NCBI GenBank assembly: GCA_037367405.1
Contig: JAZKJV010010622.1
Location: 310,001 to 374,000, forward strand
DNA from: Ottelia alismoides
Lineage: Eukaryota; Streptophyta; Magnoliopsida; Alismatales; Hydrocharitaceae
Direction of reading: 5' to 3'
DNA length: 64,000 bases
Shown: one piece after another, positions 49,381 through 62,956 of the stretch
Numbering within the stretch: the first letter of the stretch is position 1
How the letters are laid out: every line of letters begins with the position of its first letter
Notes under the pieces: model-generated
The model's input: the letters and a program-made list of their open reading frames with translations, nothing else
Databases searched by the model: none
What the model was told of the DNA's origin: nothing
Program-made: the position numbers and the translations under genes

Positions 49381-52022
49381 TGAAGGATATGGTTAGATCC
49401 TCAAGCGCATCACGGAAGCGTGATCGTCGCATCGAATACGACGAAGAACGACTAGTCGCACTAGTTGTTCTATGCAGCGGAAATTAAAAAATTTTCTTGC
49501 GATGAAACCACATGATCCACTAACACTTCTCGGATCGTTTCGTCTAAACCACAAATAAGTATTAGGTTTACCTCTTGAAGTGTGGTTGCGATCGAGTCTC
49601 TAAACAAAGAGACCTCCTGTCTCAAGTCCGATCCGACGGAGGAGACGCTTGCGAGCGCGGGGATGAACCACGTGCTTCTCGCAATCCATGTTGATGATCT
49701 AAGCGGCAGATCTCCTGATCTCGACACACGAGATCCGATGTCTTCTTCACGAGCGGGGCGCACCGAAGGAGATGGAGATCCTCGAGCAAACCATCGGGCA
49801 GCATAACGACGATGCCGCAGCGATGGAGAACCTCTCTAGGGCATCCATGGTGGACGGCCACATGAGAGAGAGAGAGGACGTGTAGAGAGAATGAGAGAGA
49901 GAGAGATTTGTTGTCTCAACTTGTGTGTTAAGAAGAGCAATGGGGTGACTCTCCTTTTATAGGGTTTTGGGATCCATGGATCTCAATCCATGTGTCAACA
50001 CAAATCCAATGGTCCACATTAATTTGTGTTTCTTTCAATGGTCATGATTTGTTGCTAAAAACACAACAACAATTAATTTAATTTAAATTAAATATATGTT
50101 GATAAATCAACACAATTTAATTACAAAATTAAATCATCAATACATGGAGATAATGAAAGGAGAGAAAGCCTCCTTCCATGTGGATAGGGGGGACGGCCTC
50201 CCTTTCCTAATGGGAGTGGTGGCCGTCCACCCTCCTCCATTAGGAAGGTGGCTATTTCACCTTTTATGTAATCTCCATTATTTGCAACAACTTTTGTTGC
50301 AAATTATTTCACAAAAATAAATCCAATTTATTTTGTGAACATTGCAATCATGCCATTGAAAATTTGTGAATCACATTCCCAACCCAAAACAAAATGTAAA
50401 TTACATTTTCAATTTGATGTCCAATGTGAATCCAATTCACATTAACATTTAATTAACAAATGTAAATTACAAATAGCTCTCTCTTATATATTATAAATCA
50501 CATTTATAATATATATGACTAATATGGATATTGCTATCCACATTATTCATATCCATGATAATTAAATCACATTTAATCATCTTGGATCTCTATTCTCTTG
50601 TGTCCAAATAATATGAATCATATTCATATTACTTACATCTTTGATAATCAAATCACATTTAATTATCTCAGATAACTCTCTTTATAATATGAATCAAATT
50701 CATATTACTCATGATAATTAAATCACATTTAATTATCCATTTTCTCAATGCTCGGATACATAAATCAACAATAGAATTATCCATGAACTCCTTCGAGGAT
50801 AATGCGCTTTCTCCGCAGATACTTGGAGATAAGGACAGGGCGATTGTATTGTTCCACGTATAGTGACTTGGATATTGAGATCATATCTCAAATCCAGATC
50901 GCGGGCCTCTCATAGATGCTTGATTTAAATCAAGACCGCAAATCTAATCTTCTTATTGTATCTGGATCACATTCAGATAATGTCCAACATTTGGACTAAG
51001 ATCAGATTACTTCTCTATTGAGAGGAGTCACTAAAATCCAGACCCGTTTCATCACTCCCTAGGAATGGAAGCGTCATGGTTATACAATCGTTTATGATCA
51101 CATCACCCTCAGGTATTCCCAACACCTGTACATCCTGCATACTGGAAGACTCAGATTAAACCCGAAGTATTGGATCAACTTTATACTGTCTACTTCATGG
51201 TTTTATCAGTAAGTTTCTCATTTGATCATTGGGAGTTGGTATCAATCATACACTTTCCAAAAAAAAACGTATATCATACCTTGGTCTTGATCATATACTT
51301 TCCAAAAGTATATATCAAACCTACAAATTCAGTCAAGCTTCCAAAGCGAGACGACCGTGCGCACGGAATTTGATTCTTCCCAATATCTCATGAGTGAGCT
51401 CATGTCTTCCGATTCAGTAACTGAACCTGTATGATCCCTTTGAGAGATCGTATTACTCATATGCCCTTATATGCACACCAGCGCGCCGGTGTATAGACCT
51501 TGATTAGGTCATCAACCTATTGGTCTGCCAAATGTACATACTTAGACATATAGCAACACATCTGTCTCTGGTCAGAGGATGCGTGCCTATATCATGACAG
51601 CATACGATATAGGACTTTGGTTATCTCGATCTCGTTAAGTCAACTCTTTGACCTAACTAATCTGACACCTCCGAATCTCTATTCCTATGCAGAGGACCTG
51701 CATCAAGAGGTCGGTCAGATATCAGCCTTCAGAGATAAGGATTGCCATCTCCTACTCAGGCTGGAGATCATCTCTTAACAATCATCTGACGGTGCTTGAT
51801 GAGTCCTCAATCTAACTCTTTAGATATTCATCCAAGCACCAGCCTCTATGATTCAATAGTTGAATCAACAACTGTATGATCATCAAGATGGCCATGGTAC
51901 ATAACCCTAATTGTACTAAGGGACCTATTATGCAAATTATGTATTCTTTATTTCAGATTAAGGAGTGAATTGCAATAACATTTATTGCATAATGGCTCGC
52001 CGTGGGCTCGCATTTCCAACAA
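49381..52022 (-). mobile_element. 3' LTR of element B
   Basis: Plus-strand ends TGAAGG and CCAACA. TATA box at 49955-49961 on the minus strand. Near-identical to 57321-59959. Confidence 0.93.
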
Positions 52023-52449
52023 TCTCCCACTAGCCCAAAGAGCCATTTATGGGCTAATCATTTAAACCCACACTCATGTGACAATCATAGACTATTAAGA
52101 AAATAGCTAGGTAAGCTGATCAATCACGTTGTTCCTGCGAGACTACGCCAAGTCCTTTTACGGCACTTGCATATCCCCAGTAACAGTGCTCGCATCTAAT
52201 GCGAATGTTGCATCTCATGCAACCAATACTCAATCTAGTTGGTTACATTGTCCCTGACATCATAACCAGTATCCCCATAATCCTTATTAGAATACCTTCA
52301 TTCCCGGAGATCTCTATCTCCTAAGGTATCTAAAGTTTAGACCTTTATAGATCACTATCTATATGGTCTTAAACTTTTGAAGATGACTTTGAGATCACTA
52401 TCTCAAAAATCTCCTCATCTATGAAGATTTTGTTATTACTGCAATCAAG

Positions 52450-53900
52450 TGTTTTATCTCTACAGTAGGATTAGTAACAATTTACTACTCCCACTGCATG
52501 ACAGACATCTGGTATTTGTACACTCTAGCATACACTCAGCTTCTCGTAACTAATGCACAAGTGCAAGTAGTTGTAGCATTTACTTCCTCAACTCTTTGAG
52601 GTGCTATCCCTTAAGATAGGTCAGTACCATATCTTAAGGGGTAGAAGCCTTTCTTGGAATTTCTATGAATAGAATATGTCCAAGGTGTACTACAAATGTG
52701 ACAGTCCAATTATCCTCTTCTCTTGGCTTCTGAACAACTTCAGAACTAAGATCTAAGAGGTATCTTTGAAATCATATTTCAAGATATGGAATAGCCAGTC
52801 TATAAAACACTTATTATCATCCTTATATCATTCCAAATGATTAGGATTTTATCTACATTTAGCACGATGAACACAAAGGCACTCCCACTAAGCTTCACAT
52901 GGCTCATCAAGATTCTATCTGAAATCATAACATTTATAATTTCATCAAATCTTATGGTCCAACTTCAAGAAGCTTATTTGAGTCCATAGATGGAACTCTC
53001 TAGCTTGCACACCTTGCTTTCCTCAACCATGAAGCCCTGGGGCTACTTCATGTGAATATCCTCAGAGAGATATTCATAGAGGAATGCAATCTGGACTTAC
53101 ATCTTGAAGATGCAATAGTCAAGTTGTGTAGCTAAGGTTAGCAATATTCTGATGATTTTAAGCATGGTCACCGAAGAGCAACTCTCATCGCAAGCAATGT
53201 CTTCTCTTCCGATGTGTAGCTCATGGCTACGAACCGTGCTTTGAAGGTCTCCACCTTCTCATCAGGTTCCCTTTCTCTTGAAGATCCATTTACACCTTTA
53301 CAGGTATTACCCATATAGGTGGATCCTCGAGGGTCCATATACAACACTTGTATATGAAGTCTACGTTAGACTTTTATTGCTAAAATCCATCTTTCCATGT
53401 CATGATCCTTAGGATCTTCATCACATGAAGTCCGATCATTGTCAGACTTAACTGACACATGGAATACATCCTCAAACTCATTTGAAGAGGTATTAATGTT
53501 TCATCATTAATTGTCCTTTTTAGTTTCCAATTTCAGGAGCCTCATTATCTTCTCAAGATTAAATGAGTTCCTACACTTCATTTTCATCTTGATTCTCAAG
53601 AGTCTCAACCTCTAAGAATCACATTCTCAGAGATGAGATACTTTAAGAATCTCAAGGTCATAAACTATCCAATACCATCCTTTATTTTCCTAATGAAGCA
53701 GCACTCTCAAGTGCTAGATTCCAACATACATGGAACCTTATTAAGGATATACATTGTAGTCTCTACTACACATACATACCTGGAAACTAAGGGATAATTA
53801 TGATAAAATTCATCATTGATAAGATCATGTCACACATGATCCAATTGTATCTCCCTATAACTCTATTGAGTTAAGATGTGTTAGGAGGATTGAGATAGAA
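52450..53900 (-). pseudogene. Remnant Copia integrase and RT in element B
   Basis: Minus-strand blocks match those in A. RT: KVCKLESSIYGLK, stop, AS (stop at 52974-52976), decayed YVDD box LNVDKIL (about 52845-52870), then WLFHILKYDFKDTS and a stop at 52753-52755. Integrase: RVIGRYNWIMCDMI (about 53825-53870), with the catalytic Glu lost. There is no reading frame longer than a few dozen codons. Confidence 0.75.
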
Positions 53901-56900
53901 ATGATATTCATATCTCTATAAGGTATTCTTTGAATTTATCTAACAGGTACTTGCTACCTAGATTAGATCAAATTCGTTTTATCTTCCTTCAAACTTTGGT
54001 TCTAAACCAAAAATAATGAAATCTTTGAACATTTCAAAGGTTTCTTAGGTGAAGAGAAGAAATCTCATATCATACATAATCATCGATAGATATCACATAT
54101 CCACAATGTTTACTATGATATAGATGATCCACATACATCAATATGTATGAGATCCTGAATACCTTGACATCTTACACGTTTCTCTAAGAAGGGTGTATTG
54201 GACATTTTTCTTTGAATACAATATTCATAAGTATGTAAGTTTTGAAATTTTAGACATTCTAAAGTTTCATCTCTTACTAGTCTATTGATCAAATCAATAG
54301 ACAAATGTCCAAGTCTTGATGCTAGATCATTGTCAAATGATCTTCATCCTCCTATTGATCTTAAGGTTTAATTTCAGTATTTAGAAATGTTAATGAACCA
54401 TTCATTAATTTTCTAATTTAGTGAAGTCCACTAGATTATTAGATTACTATCTGAAATATATACATCATAACTCTTTATGATAGTTCTATCTCAGATTCAT
54501 GTTTATTTCTAACATTTAGAGACAAACAATGAGTGTATTCTTATATCTAGGTCATAGAGACATTCTCTAAGACTAAGGGCTCTTCCACTGAAATTAACAA
54601 GTCTATCAATCCAACAGAGACTGTTGCAACAATTGCATCAATATCCATGTGGATAACTATAAACCTTTAAGATCAAATTTTCCAGTCTTCTAAAACAAAA
54701 GCAACCTATTGCAAATGTCATCAGAAGATTGAGATACAATTATTTGACTTTATCTTATCAATGATTTATGTAGATTAATCCGATGCTCCATCCGAGTCCT
54801 TCTCTAAGGATTCTAGATAGACTTGATAGTCATACTATCAACACATCAACTTATTGCAGTATTGGCATTCATCCAACTCTTCGGATGACATATGGAAGTC
54901 ATAGATGTATAGTCAACTCTTTGATTATACTTCTTACTCGGGTCCAACCCATGCTTCCACTGCGCTCCCTTTATCTATAAGCAACCATTGCTTAAGACTA
55001 AGGATCTCTTATGTAAGAGCATTTCAACATTTATACATGCTTCATTAAATTCATACAATATGAATATTATGAAGCTCCATGAATGACCAGAGTATAGATA
55101 GTAGAATGATGACACTCATCATCTACATCCATCTAAACTCTTAAAACATAGGTTCAGGTAGGTACTCAAACAATTTGAATACATCATCTCTTTTAGAGCC
55201 ACCATTCTGCATGATGCAGTGAACCATCTCATTCATGTTAAATGTCAAGAGCACATGTGTATGCCAGAATATCTTCATAAATTTTATAAGGATTATTTGA
55301 CAATTGCGATCATCATCGTCATGTCACTTCCAAAGTACATCCGATGAGAGATCAAGACTATAGAGACATACAAACCCTAGGGTTGTAGTCCTATTATCTA
55401 TTTAATTGTCACTCCTCAATATTATGAGGAAACTTGCACATTGCAACCACATACATTATGTGTCCAATTGCAAGTACAATATCTGGATCATGAGTCCAAT
55501 CCATGATATTTTACTGGTTATTATTGAGTATATCATTGAGTGGGTTTTAATGAAGGATTATCTGAAATAAGAAATTTGCATAAATATATAAATATATATA
55601 TATATATATTACTTTGATTTAGGATTTTTTATATCAAAGTTGTCTTGTCTTGTCAACACTGAAAGTTCATTCCCTTAATCACTTTCAATGTAAGAGATAT
55701 ACTTACCATTATATCTCAACAAGATCTGGGATCTCCTTCCTTATCTTTGTTGCATCCCAATAATATGAGAACCTACAACTCGGATAAAAAGAAGCGGGAA
55801 CACATTCCGCCTTGCAAGTCCAACTTGCATCTCCCAATTCGGTCTTTAACACCCGGGCCCACCACCCCTAAGGCAATGTTGACCCGTCATTAATTGAACC
55901 AACCGTCAACAGGAATACAACTCGCTATGCGCAATCCAATATCGCCCCAATAATATGAGGACCCGATATTTGGGTCACTACGCATACGTCCTTACTCTTT
56001 CGAGAAGCGAAGAGCCCGATCCAAATGGATCGTATGCAGGAGCTGTCACTTCGGACAGGCGTCTCCTACATACAATATCTGGCGACGGAACCCTTCGCCT
56101 TGATGGGAGACCATGGATGTCACTTATGTGATCCTCCATATCATATTCAAATTCTAATTAATCATTAGGAATCATATTCATTATGATTAATTCTTCCAAG
56201 GGAAATAACACATCTATTTATAATAAAGTGTCTTAATTTTAATTGGATTCCAATTAATCTAATCATATTAAATTAATGATCCAATTAATATCCAACAAAC
56301 ATTTTAATTTACTTGAATTATGGTATTATCTCAAATACGTATTATTTCGAATTTTAATAATTAGAAAAATACATCTTAATCCCTCGGACATTATCCCGGC
56401 CCTACCCGCTGTCATGGCCAGTACCGACGAGAGTGGGACGGACCACATACGTTGCAACCCGCAACCCCAATGCTCTCCGACTAGGCACCATATCCGCCTC
56501 GGGAAAGGATAATGCCAAATTGATTAATTTGTACTTGAGATGATCATCGGTTCTTCAACCGAAATTGTACCATATAGTAATAATCAAAACATTTTTGATT
56601 AACATTATAATGAGATTTGCTAAACAAATCCCAAGTCCTATTCAAGCAACATGTTTGTTGGAATGTTGATCATGTAGATCATGTAACCAATCTTGATCTA
56701 GATCACATCTAATCATTTGTTGGTTAGGGCAAAGTCATTTAAGGACATAATTATCATTAAATATTTCACAAATATTTATGCATAATTATTCCAGGAAATT
56801 AAACAATTTAATTTCACTACTTAATTAAATGACAATCACTAGGTTCTTGATTAGGAAAGTATTTTCAGCAGTGACCCTCACTTACTAAAAATACCATATC

Positions 56901-57303
56901 TCAATCAATTTAAATCCAAATTAAGCAAAGTAAATTTCTAAAGTTTGCTAACTTGATTTACAACAGAACCCAAGTGATTTGCACGCATTTCAAGGCGTTT
57001 CAAATCCGCAATTAACATCTTAATTACGTCATGATCCGCAGTCCCCGAAACAGTGGATACATGTTCACTAAAATGATCATATCTAGAGCAAACGGAATCG
57101 AAATCACGCAAACTCAGATCCTACGGTTTCCTTATTTAATGGGGAATAAAATCCAAATATTATTTTCGTGTTTAAACAATTTAAATAGTGCCTAAAATAA
57201 TATCAAAACAGAGATGCGAAAATGAAATGCAAGAAAACTTTCGCAAACCCTAATAAACCCAAGTCGTCCTCGGTTTATGGATCGTATCCAAAACCACCGA
57301 CCC
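53901..57303 (-). other. Remaining interior of element B, gag/leader side
   Basis: Similar over its length to the corresponding part of A. No gag or protease motif identified. A TA microsatellite is near 55589-55610. Confidence 0.5.
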
Positions 57304-57304
57304 A

Positions 57305-57320
57305 AGGCTCTGATACCACT
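57305..57320 (-). other. Primer-binding site of element B, initiator tRNA-Met
   Basis: Minus-strand AGTGGTATCAGAGCCT directly follows the 5' LTR. Confidence 0.9.
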
Positions 57321-59959
57321 TGAAGGATATGGTTAGATCCTCAAGCGCATCACGGAAGCGTGATCGTCGCATCGAATACGACGAAGAACGACTAGTCGCA
57401 CTAGTTGTTCTATGCAGCGGAAATTAAAAAATTTTCTTGCGACGAAACCACATGATCCAAGAACACTTCTCGGATCGTTTCGTCTAAACCACAAACAAGT
57501 ATTAGGTTTACCTCTTGAAGCGTGGTTGCGATCGAGTCTCTAAATAAAGAGACCTCCTGTCTCAAGTCCGATCCGACAGAGGAGACGCTTGCGAGCGCGG
57601 GGATGAACCGCGTGCTTCTCGCAATCCATGTTGATGATCCAAGCGGCGGATCTCCTGATCTCGACACACGAGATCCGATGTCTTCTTCACGAGCAGGGCG
57701 CACCGAAGGAGACGGAGATCCTCGAGCAAACCATCGGGCAGCATAACGACGATGCCGCAGCGATGGAGAACCTCTCTAGGGCATCCATGGTGGACGGCCA
57801 CATGAGAGAGAGAGAGGACGTGTAGAGAGAATGAGAGAGAGAGAGATTTGTTGTCTCAACTTGTGTGTTAAGAAGAGCAATGGAGTGTCTCTCCTTTTAT
57901 AGGGTTTTGGGATCCATGGATCTCAATCCATGTGTCAACACAAATCCAATGGTCCACATTAATTTGTGTTTCTTTCAATGGTCATGATTTGTTGCTAAAA
58001 ACACAACAACAATTAATTTAATTTAAATTAAATATATGTTGATAAATCAACACAATTTAATTACAAAATTAAATCATCAATACATGGAGATAATGAAAGG
58101 AGAGAAAGCCTCCTTCCATGTGGAGAGGGGGGACGGCCTCCCTTTCCTAAAGGGAGTGGTGGCCGTCCACCCTCCTCCATTAGGAAGGTGGCTATTTCTC
58201 CTTTTATGTAATCTCTATTATTTGCAACAACTTTTGTTGCAAATTATTTCACAAAAAAAATCCAATTTATTTTGTGAACATTGCAATCATGCCATTGAAA
58301 ATTTGTGAATCACATTCCCAACCCAAAACAAAATGTAAATTACATTTTCAATTTGATGTCCAATGTGAATCCAATTCACATTAACATTTAATTAACAAAT
58401 GTAAATTACAAATAGCTCTCTCTTATATATTATAAATCACATTTATAATATATATGACTAATATGGATATTGCTATCCACATTATTCATATCCATGATAA
58501 TTAAATCACATTTAATCATCTTGGATCTCTATTCTCTTGTGTCCAAATAATATGAATCATATTCATATTACTTACATCTTTGATAATCAAATCACATTTA
58601 ATTATCTCAGATAACTCTCTTTATAATATGAATCAAATTCATATTACTCATGATAATTAAATCACATTTAATTATCCATTTTCTCAATGCTCGGATACAT
58701 AAATCAACAATAGAATTATCCATGAACTCCTTCAAGGATAATGCGCTTTCTCCGCAGATACTTGGAGATAAGGACAGGGCGATTGTATTGTTCCAAGTAT
58801 AGTGACTTGGATATTGAGATCATATCTCAAATCCAGATCGCGGGCCTCTCATAGATGCTTGATTTAAATCAAGACCGCAAATCTAATCTTCTTATTGTAT
58901 CTGGATCACATTCAGATAATGTCCAACATTTGGACTAAGATCAGATTACTTCTCTATTGAGAGGAGTCACTAAAATCCAGACCCGTTTCATCACTCCCTA
59001 GGAATGGAAGCGTCATGGTTATACAATCGTTTATGATCACATCACCCTCAGGTATTCCCAACACCTGTACATCCTGCATACTGGAAGACTCAGATTAAAA
59101 CCGAAGTATTGGATCAACTTTATACTGTCTACTTCATGGTTTTATCAGTAAGTTTCTCATTCGATCATTGGGAGTTGGTATCAATCATACACTTTCCAAA
59201 AAAAACGTATATCATACCTAGGTCTTGATCATATACTTTCCAAAAGTATATATCAAACCTACAAATTCAGTCAAGCTTCCAAAGCGAGACGACCGTGCGC
59301 ACGGAATTTGATTCTTCCCAATATCTCATGAGTGAGCTCATGTCTTCCGATTCAGTAACTGAACCTGTATGATCCCTTTGAGAGATCGTATTACTCATAT
59401 GCCCTTATATGCACACCAGCGCGCCGGTGTATAGACCTTGATTAGGTCATCAACCTATTGGTCTGCCAAATGTACATACTTAGACATATAGCAACACATC
59501 TGTCTCTGGTCAGAGGATGCGTGCTTATATCATGACAGCATACGATATAGGACTTTGGTTATCTCGATCTCGTTAAGTCAACTCTTTGACCTAACTAATC
59601 TGACACCTCCGAATCTCTATTCCTATGCAGAGGACCTGCATCAAGAGGTCGGTCAGATATCATCCTTCAGAGATAAGGATTGCCATCTCCTACTCAGGCT
59701 GGAGATCATCTCTTAACAATCATCTGACGGTGCTTGATGAGTCCTCAATCTAACTCTTTAGATATTCATCCAAGCACCAGCCTCTATGATTCAATAGTTG
59801 AATCAACAACTGTATGATCATCAAGATGGCCATGGTACATAACCCTAATTGTACTAAGGGACCTATTATGCAAATTATGTATTCTTTATTTCAGATTAAG
59901 GAGTGAATTGCAATAACATTTATTGCATAATGGCTCGCCGTGGGCTCGCATTTCCAACA
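57321..59959 (-). mobile_element. 5' LTR of element B
   Basis: 2639 bases. TATA box at 57895-57901 on the minus strand. Ends directly before the right CTAGA duplication. Confidence 0.93.
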
Positions 59960-59964
59960 CTAGA
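59960..59964 (+). repeat. Right target-site duplication of B (CTAGA)
   Basis: Identical to 49376-49380. Part of the Gypsy gag. Confidence 0.9.
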
Positions 59965-60930
59965 GGCATTACAAAAACATCAGACGACCTATGTAGTATA
60001 TCAGAGGTCTAAGGTGCCACAATTCTTTGGCACGGACACGCCAGATGAGGCTGAGCTATGGATGGATCATGTATCTAAAGTATTGAGGATGATTCATGCT
60101 TCTGAAGAGTCTTGACTTACATTTGTGGAATTTTCATTAGCAGGTTATGCTGAGTGTTGGTGGTACGCCACCAAGGAACATCTAGAGGATCTCATAACGT
60201 AGGAAATATTTCTTGATGAGTTCTGTAGCCAGTTCTACCCTGATCATTGGATTGAAGCAAGGGCCAATGACGACCCAAGAATATCTCATTCGCTACACTG
60301 AACTCTCCCGCCATTCACCAGCGACCATTGCTTTCCCTGAGGAGAATTTACAGAAATTTATCCGGGGATTGCGTGATGATGTGCAACACCAGCTGTCTAC
60401 CTTGGATTTCACCTCAATCATGGAGGTAGCTACTAAGTCTACCAAGATGGAGGCAACTCAGAGTCGACTTCAGGGGGTCCATCACATTTCCAACCACCTC
60501 AGTCTGGGAGATCTGCTCGTCGAGATTTGTACAGAGCTCATAGAGAGCATCGTTTTCATCCAGTGGCTACGACTCCTACCATTAGCAGATTTACCCCTAC
60601 ACCTACTTTGGGTAGGGCTTGGCGAGTCGCAGTACTACTTCCTTCTGCTCTTCGACACACTCGCAGGGTCTCAAGACAAGAGGTGCTAGCCTTGTCTCAG
60701 GAGGCTCCTTTTCTCAGCCAGGAGATTATAGGTGTTTCCACTACCAACATCCGTCCCATTTCAAGGCCAAGTGTCCCTTACTTGCCCGCAACTCAGGCAG
60801 TCATCAACCAATGTACGACCAACTTTCTCACCCGCACAGTCACATGCATCAGCATCTCGTCGTTGAGGTCGAAGCTTTCAACATCCTCCACCACGACCAA
60901 CCTTCAGTGTTGTAGGCTCTAATGCCCCAT
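59965..60930 (+). pseudogene. Gypsy E gag, capsid and zinc knuckle
   Basis: The gag resumes in frame 2 after element B with a capsid start FFGTDTPDEAELWMDHVSKV, as in Gypsy gag. Stops occur at 60113-60115 and 60199-60201. The frame then moves to frame 3 (TTQEYLIRYTELSRHSPATI and LQKFIRGLRDDVQHQLS, 60260-60460) and to frame 1. The nucleic-acid-binding knuckle is CFHYQHPSHFKAKC (about 60733-60774). The second Cys is Tyr and the usual Gly is Ser, so zinc binding is probably lost. Confidence 0.82.
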
Positions 60931-60947
60931 CACACCCACAGGGATAA

Positions 60948-61300
60948 TTGAATGCAATCACACAGGAGCAGGCTCGCACCTCAGGAGTTGTAGTGCGGGG
61001 CATGATTTCAGTGCATGGTATATCCTTACATGCTTTTCTTGATTTGGGTGCTACGCACTCGTTTTTAGCACATCGACTAGTATCAAAGTTAGATAAAGAA
61101 CCAATCTATGTTTCATCTCCTTACTACATTAACGGCCCATGGGGCCAATTATTCATCGTATGACAAACAGTGGAGGATGTAGCAGTGCAGATTGGCGGGC
61201 CTCTAATGCCCACATATCTTTTAATCATTCAGTTAGAAGATTTTGATGTCATCCTAGGTATGGATTGGCTCGAGCAACATGTCACATGCCTTAATTGCTT
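60948..61300 (+). pseudogene. Gypsy E aspartic protease
   Basis: HAFLDLGATHSFLAHRLVSK (about 61030-61090) is the protease active-site region, but the usual Asp-Ser-Gly reads Asp-Leu-Gly. FDVILGMDWLEQH (about 61242-61280) is the downstream conserved strand. A TGA at 61161-61163 interrupts the frame, which otherwise stays in frame 3. Confidence 0.82.
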
Positions 61301-61479
61301 CGAGAAGATGGTAGTGTTCCGTCTCCCAGGCATACCTACCTTTCAGTTTGATGGACGTATCCCAGATAGTGAGGTCTTATATGTATCAACATTGAAGGCC
61401 CAACACTTGCTCGATCAGGTTGGCATAGGTTTTCTCACCTATGTTGTGGAGTTACTTATCAAAGATCGTATGATTGAAA

Positions 61480-62400
61480 ATGTCAAAATTGTACGAGATT
61501 TTCCTGATGTATTTTCAGAGGAATTACCTGAACTACTTCCAGAGAGGGAGATCGAGTTCGAGATTACTTTGATACCCGACACGCAACCGATCTCCATTCC
61601 TCCATACCGAATGGCACCGGCCGAACTCAGGGAGTTCAAAATACAACTGTAGGAGTTGTTGGAAAAGTGATTTATCTGGCCCATTACATCACCTTGGGGA
61701 GGACCGGTCCGCTTTGTAAATAAGAAGGACGGGTCTATGCATTTGTGCATTGACTACATGCAATTGAATAAAAGGACGGTAAAGAACTATTATCCACTTC
61801 CACGAATAGATGATCTTTTAGATCAGCTGTAGGGTGTAGTGGTATTCTCAACGATTGACCTATGATCAGGTTACCATCAATTGAGGATTAAGGACACAGA
61901 TATGCTTAAATCTATTTTTCGCACCAGATACGGCCACTATGAGTTTGTGGTCATGCCGTTTGGACTCACGAACACACCTGCCACGTTCATGGACATGATG
62001 AACAGAATTTTCTGTCCATACTTAGATCGTTTTGTGGTAGTAATAATCTATGATATCTTGATCTACTCACGTGATGAGCATGAGCATGAGCAGCATCTTC
62101 ATTATATTCTTGAGACACTCAGATAACACTAGTTGTATGCAAAATACAGTAAGTATGGGTTTTGATTTACCGAAGTAACTTTCCTCGATCATGTAATTTC
62201 GGGAGCATGTGTGGCAGTTGATCCAGCGAAGATAGAGCCAGTCATGTCTTGGCAGCAGCCCAAGACAGTTACCGAGATACGTAGTTTCTAAGGCCTTGTC
62301 GGCTACTACAGACGTTTTGTTAGGGGCTTTTCGCAACTAGCTCTACCACTTACTCGTCTGACACAAAAAGATGTCCCTTTCATTTGGAGCGACAAGTGCG
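61480..62400 (+). pseudogene. Gypsy E reverse transcriptase
   Basis: Frame 3 shows [70 protein letters not shown] and the catalytic box region [11 protein letters not shown] (about 62035-62067). The first Asp of the catalytic pair is Tyr, so the enzyme would be dead even without stops. In-frame stops follow IQL and DQL and occur inside DL.SG, among others. Where the family residue is clear they replace Gln, Arg or Trp. Confidence 0.88.
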
Positions 62401-62935
62401 AGTTGAGATTTTGTACGTTGAAAAAAAGACTGACCAGTGCTCCGATTCTCACCCTTCCTTCAGGTCCCTTAGACTTTACGGTGTATGCTGATGCATCAAA
62501 AGAGGGTTTAGGTGTAGTGTTGATGCAATGTGGTCATGTAGTGGCATATGCATCATGACAACTAAAGAACCATGAACGGAACTACCCTACTCATGCCTTG
62601 GAGTTGGTAGCTATAGTCTTCGCATTGAAGATATGATGTCACTTTTATATGGGGTCACGTTTGAGTTTTTTACAGATCACAAGAGTCTCAAATATATCTT
62701 TGACCAGCGAGAGTTGAATATGAGGCAAAGGCGATGGATGGAGATGTTGAAGGATTATGACTGCACTATCTCTTACCATCCGGGTAAGGGGAATGTAGTA
62801 GCGGATGCTTTGAGTAGGAGAACACATACCGAGGGTACCACAACATGGCTACAGACTTGGGATATGCTCACGACCCTCACTGAGTGGCAAACATTTAATA
62901 GTACTACAAATGATGTAATTGTACCTACCAAGTAA
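62401..62935 (+). pseudogene. Gypsy E RNase H
   Basis: Reads FTVYADASKEGLGVVLMQ (Asp, about 62475-62530) and [13 protein letters not shown] (Glu) in frame 3. At about 62633 it moves to frame 2 for [18 protein letters not shown] (Asp) and [11 protein letters not shown] (Asp). The four catalytic acids remain. It ends with a stop at 62933-62935. Confidence 0.88.
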
Positions 62936-62956
62936 AGTGGACTATGCGACAGGATT

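Larger units (their letters stand above)
49381..59959 (-). mobile_element. Angela-like Copia element B (complete, non-coding), minus strand
   Basis: A 10,579-base element with LTRs at 49381-52022 (2642 bases) and 57321-59959 (2639 bases). CTAGA flanks it exactly (49376-49380 and 59960-59964). Minus-strand AGTGGTATCAGAGCC follows the right LTR as primer site, and AGTGGGAGAT precedes the left LTR. LTR differences are about a dozen in the first 500 bases, mostly transitions. It is related to A but a distinct subfamily: the LTRs share blocks and diverge between them. The interior has no coding frame. Confidence 0.93.

Noticed and set aside
49470..49763. Minus-strand frame of 97 codons, also at 57410-57703
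   Set aside because: It lies within both LTRs of element B, in the transcribed leader. Conservation reflects the recent LTR copy, not coding selection. A similar frame exists in the LTRs of A and at 261-668.
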